Positions 31,649 through 43,643 of a stretch of 64,000 bases of DNA are shown one piece after another (position 1 is the first letter of the stretch; each line of letters opens with the position of its first letter). Below the pieces are notes generated by a model. It saw only the letters and a list, made by a program, of their open reading frames with translations. It was not told the DNA's origin and made no database searches. A program made the position numbers and the translations under genes. The stretch comes from Piliocolobus tephrosceles (Eukaryota > Chordata > Mammalia > Primates > Cercopithecidae), in the NCBI RefSeq assembly GCF_002776525.5, contig NC_045452.1, positions 30,216,405 to 30,280,404 on the forward strand. Reading direction: 5' to 3'.

Positions 31649-31907
31649 TTGAATATTCATATCCAGCCATTAAATATCCATATCCAACCATTGAATATCT
31701 ATATCCAGCTGTTGAACATATCCAGCAGTTGAATATCCATATCCAGTCATTGAATACCCATATCCAGCCATTGAATATCCATATCTAGCCATTGAATATC
31801 CATATCCAACCATTGAATATCTATATCCAGCAGTTGAATATCCATATCCAGCCATTGATATCCATATCCAGCCATTGAATATTAATATCCAACCACCAAT
31901 TATGTAT
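31649..31907. repeat. 21-bp minisatellite, about 12 copies
   Basis: Unit ccattgaatatccatatccag, with substitutions (cagttg, caaccattg) and a few short units. Because 21 is divisible by three and stops are absent, the minus strand gives a G-Y-x-Y-S-M-A peptide repeat. That is a shadow, not evidence of a gene. Confidence 0.95.
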
Positions 31908-31929
31908 GTTCTGGGAACATCCACAGCAG

Positions 31930-32150
31930 CAGTGATCAGTTGTTGAATTCTTGCCAGGTGTCATTCCTGAGAATTTCATGTTGACTTTGCAATAAGGCTG
32001 TGAGGTGGGTACTAATGTCTCCTTTATGCAGATGAGATCATTGACTCATACATTAATTAAGCAACTGGACCAAAATCAGGAGGCAGATTTGAGACCCAGC
32101 CACACCCAGTTCTGTCTGACCCTATGATCTGGGCTTCCTCACGCCACAAG
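31930..32150 (-). mobile_element. MIR SINE, antisense
   Basis: gcaataaggctgtgaggtgg, cctttatgcagatgagatca, taattaagcaactggaccaa and aggaggcagatttgagaccc follow the antisense MIR in order over most of its length. Confidence 0.8.
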
Positions 32151-32213
32151 ATATTCCAATGCAAGGAGCAAGATGACTGGCCTATAAGGGGTCCCCCTAA
32201 ATGGCGAGGTCAT

Positions 32214-32603
32214 TGTGTGTATTTGCTAGGACTGTCATAAGAAAACACCAGAGATTGGGTGACTTACCAACAGGACTTTATTGTCTCACAGTTCTGGAGG
32301 CTGGACATCCAAGGTCAGGGTACCAGCAGGGTTAGTTTCCCAAGGCCTCTCTCCTTGCCTTGTAGATGGCTGCCCTGTCACTGTGTCTTCACCTGCTATT
32401 TTTCTGTACACATTCACCTCCCAGTGTCTCTCCCCATTTAGATAAAGATCCCAGTCATATTAGCTAGGGTTCTACCCTTATAGCCTCATTTTAACGTAAT
32501 TACTCCTTTAAAAACCTTATCTCCAAATAGAGCCACATTCTGCTGTACTGGGAGTGGGGATTTCAACATATGAATTTTGAGGACCACCATTCAGCCCCCA
32601 ACA
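32214..32603 (-). mobile_element. MLT1-type MaLR solo LTR, antisense
   Basis: A 390-bp LTR starts tgtgtgtatttgctaggact and ends cagcccccaaca. It contains ctttattgtctcacagttct, ccttgccttgtagatggctg and gatttcaacatatgaatttt, all antisense MaLR landmarks. Flanks gtcat (32209-32213) and gtcac (32604-32608) fit the 5-bp duplications of this class. No internal region is present. Confidence 0.88.
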
Positions 32604-32612
32604 GTCACCATC

Positions 32613-33093
32613 TGTAGTGGGTAGAATGTTGGCCTCCGAAAAGACATGTCCATAAAATTATATCTGGAAACTGTGAATGTGACCTTGTTTGAAAAAGGTC
32701 ACATTGAAAGGGTCTTTGAAGATGTAATAAGGTTAAGGATCTCAAGATGAGATCATCCTGGATTAGTCAGGTGGGTCCTAAATCCAATGACAAGTGTGTT
32801 TATGAGACACAAAAAAGGAGAAAAACAGAAAGGAGAGGAGAAGACTCAGAAAGAAGATGACTATGTGAAGATGGAGGCCAAGGCTGGGGAGATGCGGCTG
32901 TGAGCCAAGGACTGCAGGAGCCACCAGGAGCTGGAAGAGTCAGGAAGGACCCTCCCCTGGAGCCTCCGGAGGGAGCACGGCCAGGCCGACACCTTGACTT
33001 CACAATCCTGGCCTCCCGGACTGCGAGATAATAGATGTCTGTTATTCATAGCCACTCCACTTTTTGGCCATTTATCACAGAAGCCACAGAACA
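32613..33093 (+). mobile_element. MaLR-type LTR, sense
   Basis: tgtagtgggtagaatgttgg, aaggatctcaagatgagatc, ctaaatccaatgacaagtgt, gcctccggagggagcacggcc and cagaagccacagaaca follow an MLT1-like LTR from start to end. It lies only nine bases from the antisense LTR, in opposite orientation. Flanking duplication was not confirmed. Confidence 0.82.
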
Positions 33094-33887
33094 TGAAAAA
33101 GCCACCTTACCATGACTCACAAATGTCACATTCTGCAAGGAATCAGACTTGGGATAAGAGGCAGCACACATTTAAGAAAGCTGATATTAAAAAGCATCCC
33201 CATCTCAAGGAAGGCACAGCCCCTCCATAGGTCTAATGCTGTCTTGAGTATGGCCCTCTTTTTAAACAGACCCAGCCCCCAGCGAACGAAGGCAGGTGTT
33301 CTGGCTGGACACCTCTCTGAGAGTCAACCCCCATCTCCTTACCCACAGATACCCTTGCATCTGAGTTCTCACTTTCCTTGTAGGTAACTTTTCTGTCCCT
33401 TCCTTAATGGGGTTCATCTCTTTTTTTCCTAGAGATAAAATAGCTTGAGTTTCCTCTTCAGGATTTTGTATTCAGCTATTAAATAATTTTGCAGAAACCT
33501 TCTGCCACGCTGCTGTGGAAGGATCCCTGTCTTTGAGCAGAGAGATTGGATTTGATATTATTGCTGTGTCTGCCAGAGATTTTGAAAATAGAATTCTCCT
33601 TGGATCAAAGTCCAAGTAGATGGTGGGTCATAAGAATTAAGTAGAAATGAGTGGCCAGTCCCCACGTAGAACTCTTCAAAGGGAAACTGCATCTAGTTCA
33701 CCTGAGGCTAAAGGCACTTAGCTGGTGGGTTGCTAAAACCCGAGAACAGGGCTGCCTCTGGTGCTAACAAAGTTTATACATCTACATTTCTGTAAACCAA
33801 ATCCAGGTAAATACTGTGGAAACAACCTCTATTTTAGTGACTTTCGCCGTAAATCCTTTTGCAAAGGAGATAATGACCTCTCTAATA
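33094..33887. other. Single-copy interval, no gene recognised
   Basis: No repeat or gene recognised; open frames below 100 codons. It ends at a TA dinucleotide that is the expected target of the following Tigger-like element. Confidence 0.45.
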
Positions 33888-34117
33888 CAGTAGCCCCCAT
33901 TTATCTGCAGAAAACAAAGTCTAAGACCCCCACTAGATGCCTGAGACCACAGATGGTAAGGAACCCTATAGACACTGTTTTTTTTTTTTTCCTGTATATA
34001 CATACCTATGATAAAGTTTAATTTATCTTATTATACTGTTCTCACCTATTTTGGGGCCGAAGTTAAGCATGGGTAACTGAAACTGCAGAAAGTGAAACCA
34101 CAGATAAAAATAGAGCA
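33888..34117 (+). mobile_element. Tigger-family MITE (MER8-like), 3' end degraded
   Basis: cagtagcccccatttatctg at the left end, agatgcctgagaccacagat, cctgtatatacatacctatgataaagtttaa (as three adjoining short stretches) and gtaactgaaactgcagaaag follow a Tigger-type MITE. The left end is preceded by TA. The right terminal repeat is degraded next to the AluS. It is non-autonomous, with no transposase. Confidence 0.75.
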
Positions 34118-34119
34118 GA

Positions 34120-34384
34120 GGCCAGGGGCAGTGGCTCACATCCATAATCCCAGCACTTTGGGAAGCCAAGGCGGGTGGATCACCTGAGGTCAGGAGTTCG
34201 ATACCAGCCTGACCAACATGGCAAAATCCTGTCTCTACTAAAAATACAAAAATTAGCCAGGTGTGGTGGCACATGCCTGTAATCCCAGCTACTCAGGAGG
34301 CTGAGACAGGAGAATCGCTTGAACCCAAGAGGCAGAGGATGCAGTGAACTGAGATGCAAGACTCCATCTCAGAAAAAAAAAAAA
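34120..34384 (+). mobile_element. AluS element with an internal deletion
   Basis: Starts ggccaggggcagtggctcac and ends in A12. In the right arm the sequence runs gtgaactgagatgcaagact, so about 30-35 bases that normally include cactgcactccagcctggg are missing. The remainder is S-type. Confidence 0.94.
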
Positions 34385-35049
34385 GGGAGCAATATATCTC
34401 TACTTGCAAGATTAGGCTTTCATACTTGGGCTTGGATTTAAATGTGGAAGACAGCTCTGAATGAGGTCTGCAGGGCAGGCAGCGTGTGCTGAGGAACTGC
34501 CATCCTTCGCTGTGCTGCTCATTTGCGCTGCTCAGAATAACTGGGTATTCTCCCAGTAATACCACCAGGAGAATCCTCAGTCAAAATCAGAGCCTCTTTC
34601 TCCTCTCACCTTTAAATTACACAAAGTCTCTGCTTTCTCCACATTCAACCCAGTTGCAGCTGAGTATCCATTTGGATTGAAAGTCAGTCTGGGTAATTAT
34701 CCTCTAAATAGAATCTTGGGGTCGCCTGGGGCCTGCCCACCCTCCCCTCTTCTTCCCAGGAAGACTGCTCACCCTGAAAGATGGTCTCCCTGACGCCACC
34801 TTCCGGCTTCGTTCCAGTGACTTTGGGCCCCACAGATGAAGCCCCTCCGGATCCTGGTTGCTTGGACTTTTCCGCCCCTCTCCTCCTCCACAATTACCTT
34901 CACTCCATCCAACCACAGGTGTACTTCTCCAGGTGCAAACATCAGTTATAGCCGGACCTCCCCAGCACAGCCTCCTGTCTCTCCAGCTTAGTCCCTAGCT
35001 GACCCCTGCACCACCTCAGTTCTCACACCTGCCTCACCAATGCACACCT
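34385..35049. other. Single-copy interval, no gene recognised
   Basis: C-rich in the second half; no family recognised. Short open frames on both strands are unsupported. Confidence 0.45.
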
Positions 35050-35395
35050 GGACTGAGGGGCCACCTGCCCACCTGCTCCTCACTAACTGGTCCCTTTCTG
35101 GCTTGAAATCCACCAAACTTCCTCACAGCTGCTAGAAGCAAGTCACTGAGATGCAGGGGACCCTCAACTGATCAACCCTCTCTCCCTCTGTCCAACACAC
35201 CCGGCCAAAGCCCAGTTCCAAGGGAGCCTGCCCTGGCTTATTGCTGCAAAACCCAAACTCGTTGCTCTCTCCTGTACACACTTGCTCACTTCTAGAATAT
35301 TCTTTCACCCCTTTTCCCTTTAGCTAATCTTCATGTTCAAATTTTGGCTTAAGTATCACATTCTCAAAAACACCTTCAGTGATCACCCCCACACA
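35050..35395 (+). mobile_element. L2 LINE fragment, sense
   Basis: The clearest part is cttctagaatattctttcac followed by ggcttaagtatcacattctc and caccttcagtgatcacccc, which follow the L2 segment before the 3' end. The upstream limit is uncertain. Confidence 0.58.
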
Positions 35396-35548
35396 AGTAT
35401 GCATACACTAACGCATGCATACACACATACATACACACACATGCACGTACATGTCCACTCATGCACACACATGCACGTATTCACATATTTATTATATATA
35501 TACACACACACAGTCACACATACATGTACATACAGGCATGCACACATA
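35388..35548. repeat. Degenerate CA/TG-type microsatellite
   Basis: Runs of cacacac with catg, cgta and tatata interruptions, including alternating purine-pyrimidine stretches that favour Z-DNA. It follows the L2 fragment directly. Confidence 0.9.
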
Positions 35549-35732
35549 TCTGGGGAAACCAGCCCTCCATGTCACACCTTCAGGGTGCTATTGTCTGTTT
35601 ACTTTGGGGTTACCTGATTTCTTGCCCATGAACCTATAAAGTCCCTGGGAGAGCCTCCTTCTGCCCTGTCCCAGCTCTAGGCACTGTGTGCTCAGCTCGT
35701 GTTCTGGAGGTGCACAAGGGGCCCCCTGTGTG

Positions 35733-35960
35733 ACAGCACTATCTTGGAAGTAGATATTCCAGCCCCAGTCAAGCCGTCTGATGATAACAGCCCCAGTAAA
35801 CACATGAGTGCAACTCCCTGAGAGATTCCAGGTGAGAACTGCTCAGCTAAGCTCTTCCAGAATTTCTGGCCAGCAGAAACCATGGAAAAGCAAATAATTA
35901 TTGTTAGTTTAAGCTGACCATTGTTGGTTGACTTGTTATATTTGATAACTGGAAGAGCAT
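35733..35960 (+). mobile_element. ERVL/MaLR-type LTR fragment
   Basis: tatcttggaagtagatattcc, ccagccccagtcaagccgtc, gctcagctaagctcttccag and tttctggccagcagaaac follow the 3' half of an LTR also seen at 36440-36872. The end near 35960 (cttgttatatttgataact) fits. The subfamily is not assigned. Confidence 0.68.
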
Positions 35961-36439
35961 CTGTGGTTTCTCAACAAAGAATTTCCCTTAGAAGGAGCAA
36001 GTGGAAAATGGGAAGGAAACATCTGGAGAGGGAATAAGCATTATCCCAACATCCTCTGTCTTTTAGTTCCTCTGAATCTTGTGGGACTACCATTCAGGCT
36101 ATTGGGAGCCAAAAGTGACCATCAAGATATTCTTACCACCACTGTCCTAAGTGCACTCCTCTAATCTGAACTTATGTCTTTTGATAGCCCCCTAAAGCTG
36201 CTGGTAAACAGTCTGGATTTTGTCTCCCGAAAGCCTTGCAGTGTCTCAGAAGAGTATTGAATTAAATCCATGCAAAACCCACCCAAAGCTGACAATGCAA
36301 CTCATAGATGATTTCCTATCTGTAGTCGGCAGCTTCTGAGATGCTCTCAGGAATCCATGGAATTCATTCTCCCACCTTTATCAGTTGTGCTGAAGCTATT
36401 AGCTGGATTCTACCCAGTAAAATATGCCAAAAGTGATAG
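35961..36439. other. Single-copy interval between two LTR fragments
   Basis: No gene or family recognised. Mixed composition. Confidence 0.4.
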
Positions 36440-36872
36440 GATATCACTTCTGATATTAGGCTGCAAAAGGACTGCAGCTTCCATCTTGGGACTGTCTGTT
36501 GCTCTCATCTGCTTGCTCTGAGCTGCTGTGATCTGAGCCACTCTATGGAGAGGCCCATGTGGCAAGAAATGAGGGAGACTTAGCAAACAATTGATGAAGA
36601 ATTCAGGTTCACAGTTCAGCTGCCCACGAGGAGCTCAATCCTGCCAGCAGCCACCTGTGAGTTTGACGCACATTGTTTCCCATTCAAGCTTTCGGATGAA
36701 ACAGCAGCCACAATAGGAGGCTTAGCTGTGACTTCATCAGGGATCACAAGCTGGAGGATTTAGCCAAGTGCACAGGAATTTCTGACTCACAGAGACTGAG
36801 ATAACAAGGGCTTATTGTTTAAGCTGCTAAAGTGTGAGACAACGTGCTATTAGGCTACGGATAGCTAATATC
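36440..36872 (+). mobile_element. ERVL/MaLR-type LTR, second copy
   Basis: ctatggagaggcccatgtgg, ccagcagccacctgtgagtt, caagctttcggatgaaacag, tttctgactcacagagactg and gctattaggctacggatagct follow the same LTR family over most of its length. Strong divergence. No internal region seen. Confidence 0.72.
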
Positions 36873-39048
36873 TTCTTTATGTCATCCAATACAACCCATC
36901 AGTGGTTCTGCAATGAAATTAAAGGTAATATGAAAATATTTTAAGAGTAAAATGGGAAACAGGGAATCATAGTAATGCTCCGTAATAAAAGGCCAAAAAC
37001 ATAGCAAGGCGCTAACTACATAGGAATATTAACCCTCCACTATTACCAGCATCCTAGGGGGAGAATTAAATCCTGAAGATTAAATCTCCTTGCAAGTAAA
37101 AGTTCAAAGACATTAGCACCCAAAGGGATTCGAGTCCCTTTGCTCATGTTAATAAACGATCAAAAATTCATCATATCCAATGCCTTTTTCTGTTCATTCT
37201 CAACCAGATTGCTCCTCGAGGCCAGGTCAGAAGTGGGCTCTGTCCACCACTGGCTCAGTCCTGAGGCCACTTCTCACTCAGAAGTGGCACTGGCTCAGTA
37301 CAGCGACTCCACAGCTTAATGTTAAAGACTCCTGGGTGTTATGGGGCAGAGAGTAGAACACAACCCTGGCCTAAAACCCACCGGGCTTGGAAAACAAGCC
37401 AAGCTCTGCTCCTTGAAGCAATGATCCCAGGCACAATGACCTTTCCAGAACCCAAGACTTAGTGTTTCCAAAGTCTCTGGACTTGGAAGCTCTGAGAGAA
37501 GGAAAACTTCTGGGCTTTGGGTAAACTCCTCTGGGCTTGGCTTTCAGGCTCTTTCAGTCAGTCAACGCCTGTGGCCCACGTGATGACCTGAGGTCACACA
37601 CTCAGAGGAAGAACTCCCTGAGCAAGACGTCCATTCTGAGCACACCGTCTCTAACGCAAGGCCACACGCCAGCCTGCAAAGTTCCTAAGCACCGCACCCT
37701 CTCTGCGCCGTCTGGCACTGAGCAGAATCTCTGTCACAGCATAGCAGCCATTCCCCCCCATCTCTCTGGCTATTTCCATCACCCCTTGCTGTGGACTTTC
37801 TAAGTCAAAGGACCTGCCTTCCAAGGGCACCTCCTCCTCACTCTATGTTAAGCAAACTGGAGAACATGCTGTGGGCTTGGGGGAGTGGCCTGTGGAACTC
37901 CTTGAATCCAGGATAAGAATCTGCATGACCCCTGGCTCTGTGTGAAAAATGGAGCCTGGAGGGTCTGGCCCAGCGCTGTCCACCTGCACCAAAATCACAC
38001 CTGGATTCTCCGCGGGTTCTTACACACACCCCAAACCCAGCTGCTCGGCCCCTGAAAGGGACAAACGCTGTTGTTCTGCCTACCTGGGCTGAATAATCCT
38101 GAAAAAGCTCTTTCTCTACAATTAGATCCTTGCCCCACCTGCCTACCCAGGCTTCTGAAGCCCACCAGCACACGGCTGGGACCCTCCTCTGACTCCATGA
38201 GCACCTGAGCCATGGCCACTTCGTGTGAGGTTCTCCCTCCCCCACAGCCAGGCCCAGGGCTCTCTGCCAGGACCCTGTCTTCCTAAAAGTGAAACCTTGC
38301 ATTCTACAGGCAGATGCCCACCTATAAGCCAACCCAGCTCGGCCACCGTAACCTGATAGGGTAAAAACCCGAATGCTTAGGTCCTGGCCAACCAGGCATC
38401 ACAAGACCCCTGCCTCCTGCCTTCCCCGTGCCAGAAGCCATAGTAGTCAACGCTGTGTTATTTTTCTAGACATAATTTCCTAGGAACTAAATTCTAGGGC
38501 ACTGGATTTTGGGGTGTCTTGGTTCACATCTGCAGATTTGCAGGCCTCCCGTCCCTTCGAAATGTAGCACATGGCCTGGTGGATGGAGAAGACACGTCCT
38601 CTGCTGCTGGTGTGTCTGAGGGATGGGAAGAGAGGAGATGGCTGAGGGCAAGGGGGCACCTTCCTCACCTGGAGTCCAGATGGAGTGGACCAGCCTGGCC
38701 AGCAGCAGACGCTCTGCAGCAGGACACATAGGCAGAGCCGTCCCCAGAGGAGCAGTGCCAGGAGAGTCCTGAGCTCAGCTCATCCAAGGAGGAGGGAAGC
38801 AGCAGAACTGCCAGGCTCCCTCCTCCGGAGTCCCTAGTCTCCCTGCACCTGCCTGCCCTGCAGGGAGACGCCTTGGAGGGCGGGGCCCAGCTGCCTCACA
38901 CCAAGGGGAACTGGAGTGGGAGGCGGCGTTCCCAGATCACAGCAAGGCGGGAAGGAAGATGCAAACCCCACTATGTGACCATCCAGGGACTCGCTACCGC
39001 TGACGACATGTGTGCCTGAGCCTCTGAAATCTAACCTCCCTCCTCTCT
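36873..39048. other. Single-copy interval, no gene recognised
   Basis: About 2.2 kb, AT-rich at first and GC-rich after 37200. Overlapping open frames of up to 164 codons on the minus strand near 37838-38332 have no recognisable domain. No convincing repeat family. Confidence 0.45.
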
Positions 39049-40243
39049 TACACACACCACACACCATACACACCACACTCCTCACACCACACACACACCA
39101 CACACACCACACACCACAAACACCACATGCATACATCACACACCACACACAGAAACACAGACACCACACACCACACACACAACACATACAAACACACACA
39201 CCACACACCACATGCATACACCACACACACTACATACACACCGCACACAACCACACACCACACACAACACACACACATATCATGCATCACACACACCAAA
39301 CACACACCACATATATACCACACACAACCACACAACACACACAACACACACTGCACACTACATACCACACACACACACCATACACCACACACACAATATG
39401 CACCCCCACACACACACAATCACCACACACACCATACACATACACACACCACACATGCCACACACACCATACACACACACTATTCACCGCACATCACACA
39501 TGATACCACATACACCACACACACACCATTCATACCACATACATGCAAACACACACCACACAGAAGCCACACACCACACACCACAAACACCACACATACA
39601 CATCACACACCACACACAAACACACACACACTACACACACAACACATACAAACACACAAACCACACACACNNNNNNNNNNNNNNNNNNNNNNNNNNNNNN
39701 NNNNNNNNNNNNNNNNNNNNNNNNNNNNNNNNNNNNNNNNNNNNNNNNNNNNNNNNNNNNNNNNNNNNNNNNNNNNNNNNNNNNNNNNNNNNNNNNNNNN
39801 NNNNNNNNNNNNNNNNNNNNNNNNNNNNNNNNNNNNNNNNNNNNNNNNNNNNNNNNNNNNNNNNNNNNNNNNNNNNNNNNNNNNNNNNNNNNNNNNNNNN
39901 NNNNNNNNNNNNNNNNNNNNNNNNNNNNNNNNNNNNNNNNNNNNNNNNNNNNNNNNNNNNNNNNNNNNNNNNNNNNNNNNNNNNNNNNNNNNNNNNNNNN
40001 NNNNNNNNNNNNNNNNNNNNNNNNNNNNNNNNNNNNNNNNNNNNNNNNNNNNNNNNNNNNNNNNNNNNNNACACACACACACACCACACATCACATATAC
40101 ACCACACACAAACACACCACACACAATATACCCCCCCACATACCACGCAGACATACACACACACACCACCACTACAAGTGTGACATACACACACCACTCA
40201 CTCCACCATACACACACACACACACACACCACCTACACACCAC
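39049..40243. repeat. Complex CA microsatellite with CCA units, containing a gap
   Basis: Both sides of the N block are built from cacacacca, cacaccatac and acaaacac units. Irregular CCA and ATA spacing distinguishes it from pure CA. The sequenced part totals about 795 bases. Very long H/T-rich or C/V-rich open frames, including a 537-codon one, run through it and through the Ns and are artefacts. Confidence 0.97.
39671..40070. other. Assembly gap, 400 N
   Basis: Exactly 400 N inside the CA array. True length unknown. Confidence 0.99.
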
Positions 40244-43200
40244 TTTTACTGAGGTTAAAGAGTCCAGCATTTCCCACGGAGGAAGCACATCCTTTCTCCT
40301 CCACAGTCACACATTCTGTATGCGTGTCCATGCTGCCATGTGGACGTCTAAGTGGAGGGACAGAGGCTCTTCCCGGCGGCACTGCCGCTCAAGTAGGAGA
40401 GGCTGACCCTGACCCTGAAACCCTCACAGGTGCCTGGTGCAAGCAGAGGCTGGGGTTGTTCTCATTGCTGTACCAAGGGTGCCAGGGGGGGGGGGGGGGC
40501 CGGCCTGTGCAACCTCGGAGCTGGGGACAGAGTCTGGTCCTTCCCTGTGACTCCTGTCTGCTTAACCATAGCCCAGTGTCCACCTACGGAGGGCCGAACA
40601 GCCAGAGGGTCTCCAGGCCTGGCCGGAGCTTGGCGAACTCCACTACATCTGGAGAACGGGCTGTGGCTTGCGGTGGCCTGGACTTAGCCCCTACCGGGCT
40701 GGGTGCCATGGGCCCTGTCTGCCCCACAACACTGCCCTGAACCCACCACCTCCCACCTCCATTGACTTCTCCCCACACAGCTCACTCCGATCCGCCTCCC
40801 TGCAGCCTTGCTCTGCTTCCCCTTTTAGCCTCTCCCCCACCTCCAGCCATCCTTGCCACGCCCAGGCCTCCCATGGGTGACAGGTGACGTGTGTGATGGA
40901 TGGGAAGCAGTGCACACGCCACACCTTAGCTCTGCAGAGGATCCGGCTCCATCGCTTCCAGCGCCTCCACCTGCTCCTGCTGGAATCGCGGCTCCGGGCC
41001 TCTCCCGTCTCTGTGGAGTAGACAAACCTGGGGCTGCTCTGCAAGGGCCCAGGAGCTCCGGCACAGAGCCTTGGGTGTGCTGCAAGGACAACAGCGTGAG
41101 AGGCTGCAGCAGGCAGGACAGGTAGCACTGGGCACCTCCTTCCTGACACCATGGCTCCCTGGTCAAGGTTTGGCAGGGCGCTGATTCCCCCATGCGCTCC
41201 TGGATGCTCACACCCCTCTGGGAGGAGAGTGGAGGCTCCCAGGTCTCCCGGGTGGCCCTTCATGGGAGGGGCAGCAGGAAGCGTTCGTTGCATCAGAATG
41301 TCCAGGGGACCAGGACTTCATGTTCCCAGAGGCAGGTGCAGTGGAGGCTGAACAGAAGCCGGGTCTCAGCCTGGAAGAGACCAAGACAGCCAGGGGTGTC
41401 AGGAGACAAGAGTACGGTGGCGGTGGCAGCACCCAGGGTCCAGGGGCAGGCACGGAAATGGGGTCCTACCCACGGGCCGGCTCCTCCTCAACCCCGGGTC
41501 TCTCCCAGGATGCCTGTCCCTCCCCATCTCCCATGTCTTTTCCATGGCTGGACCAAGCCCTTCACCCTTTCACGTTCAATTGGGGCCGCCTCTCCCAGGG
41601 ACCCTGGCCCGTCAGATGGTCCCATCTTTGCTGGGTGCCCGGGGATCCTGCTATCTCTGCACCGGCACCGGTGCACCCTTGGCTTGTCTGCCCCTCCCTC
41701 TGACACACGACCCCCAGGGGCCGGGGCAGCAGACAGTCAGAGCTCGTTCTGTACCTGTGGGTGGAATAAATCAACCTAGCTGTGGGTGACGCGTTCCTGG
41801 TGCCGCCTTAGGAGGCCTCGCCTGGCTCCTCACAGGAAGGCACAGGCACAGGAGAAGCCAGTACAGGCCCCACCTCCCGGGGGCATGGGCTCCTTTCTCC
41901 CACCCGTGGGCTGACGCCGCCAGCCCGGCCTGTGGTCTCATCCGTGGCCTCCTGGGGAAATGGCCCTCTTAGAGCGGCAAAGGGATTAATGATGTCTCCA
42001 TCGGTCAGAGAAGGCAACCGAGTCTCAGGGGAGACCTCCTTCAAGGTTATCCACGATGTGGCCCAGTGGGTAAAAACCGCGCCCACCTACCCAGCGCTCT
42101 GCCCTCGCCTCCCAGGCCGGCACCATCCCTTGCTGGTCCAGCTCTGAGCAGGCCCAGGGCTGAGCCGGGCTGGGATGAAATCCAAGGTCCCATCCTGCAT
42201 GTGGCTCCTCGGCAGGGGAGGCTGTGTCCCCGGGACCCTGACCTCAGGCTCTGTTCTCTCCCTAGAAGTTACTCTCACCAAAGATGTCCCCAAAAGGTCA
42301 TGGTTGCCCTTGGTAACTGATCCCGCATGTGTCACCCATTCATGTATTTAACCCTTTGCTGGAGGTTGCCAGATTTTCAGTGGTTGTGCCTTCTGGGGCC
42401 ACAGTTTCCGAGTGTTTGCTCATCATGGAGATGGAAGCACGCTGAGCCCTCCCCGCAGGATGCAGGATGTGGAGGCCCCCACGCTCGCCACCCTGTGCCT
42501 CTGCCAGCTGAAGGAAAGAGGAGGCACAGTGTGGCTTTCTGTCCCTGGAGGGGAACAACCTAGGCTGCCTCCCAGGGTGGGTGCTGGGCTGTGAGGGTCT
42601 CCCGGCTGTGCTGGTGTCCTTTTGGAGGGTTGTTTGGGAGACTGAACATGTGGTTGGGAGTCCTAGCTCCAGGTCCCTGCTCCGCAGTGGAGCACAAGCC
42701 TAGAGCGGGCCTTCCCTTTCTCCCCTGCAACTGGAGATTCCTGCAGGCTCGGGGCGGCTGCCTATTCCCTCTCACCCTTGTGAGTCCCCTGCCCCTGCCC
42801 TGAGCTGCAGTGCCCAGGCGAAGGGCCTGCGTGCGTGTGGCTCCGAGGCAGGGACTGTGCAAGTCTCAGGACAGGCGCGTCCCGCCAGAAGCCTGCAGGC
42901 TGAGAGGAGCTACATGGGCACTTACCAGGAGGCTAACAGATCCCTGCGCCCCCAGATCTGGGCCCTCCATGCAGGAGGCTCCAGAACAGAATCAACCCCT
43001 CCACTCCCAGCTTCTGACACCTTGACACGTGTCTCCCTGGCAGGGTGCACACCTCAGCTGGGCCCTGTGGCAGGTGGACCCCTGGAGGGAAAGAAATGTG
43101 ACTCATTCGACACAGACCCAGCCTTAGACCCAGGAAGCCTGTAAGGGTTGGGGGGTACAAAAGCAGCCCCATAGGTCCCTGTATCCCCACTGTGGGGTGG

Positions 43201-43289
43201 AGACGTGGCCACTGGTGACTGGTTCCAAGGCTGGCCTGAAGCTCAACTGGGTAAGGCCTGATCCATACTTCCAAGCACCTGCTGGGGCG
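40244..43289. other. GC-rich single-copy interval with a 15-base G run
   Basis: About 3 kb of GC-rich DNA, no recognised gene. 40485-40499 is an uninterrupted run of 15 G. Open frames to 200 codons overlap on both strands with no known motif. No typical splice-bounded exon or homology was recognised by eye. Confidence 0.45.
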
Positions 43290-43643
43290 GCCAGAGCAAA
43301 TTCCATAGACCAGCTGGCTTCAGGAGCGGAAGGCACCATCTCATTGTCCTGGAGGCCAGAGGCTCAAGAGCCAGGTGCGTCCTGGGGCAGCTCCTCCTGC
43401 GCCTCTCTCCTTGGCCTGCAGACGCCGCCTTCTCCCTGTCCTTACAGGCCCTTCCTCTTGGGTATCTGTGTCCTCTTCTCCTCTCCTTACAAGGACCTCT
43501 CCATATGGGATCAGGGCCCCTGTAATGGCCTCATGGAACCTTAATCATCTGTTTGAAGATTCTGTCTCCAGTGACAGTCCCATGCTGAGGTCCTGGGGGT
43601 TAGGGCTTCAACATGTGAATGTGGAGGGCACAACTCACCTGTG
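43290..43643 (-). mobile_element. MLT1-type MaLR LTR, antisense
   Basis: ctcattgtcctggaggccag, ctccttggcctgcagacgcc, ccttacaaggacctctccat, gcctcatggaaccttaatca and ggggttagggcttcaacatg follow the antisense MaLR LTR in order. Same type as 32214-32603, but more GC-rich. Flanking duplication not confirmed. Confidence 0.8.

Noticed and set aside
31649..31907. Regularly spaced repeats resembling a CRISPR array
   Set aside because: The units are contiguous 21-bp tandem copies with no unique spacers, in a primate genome.
39127..40740. 537-codon open frame
   Set aside because: It runs through the CA/CCA array and 400 N and is almost entirely His/Thr. It is a repeat artefact.
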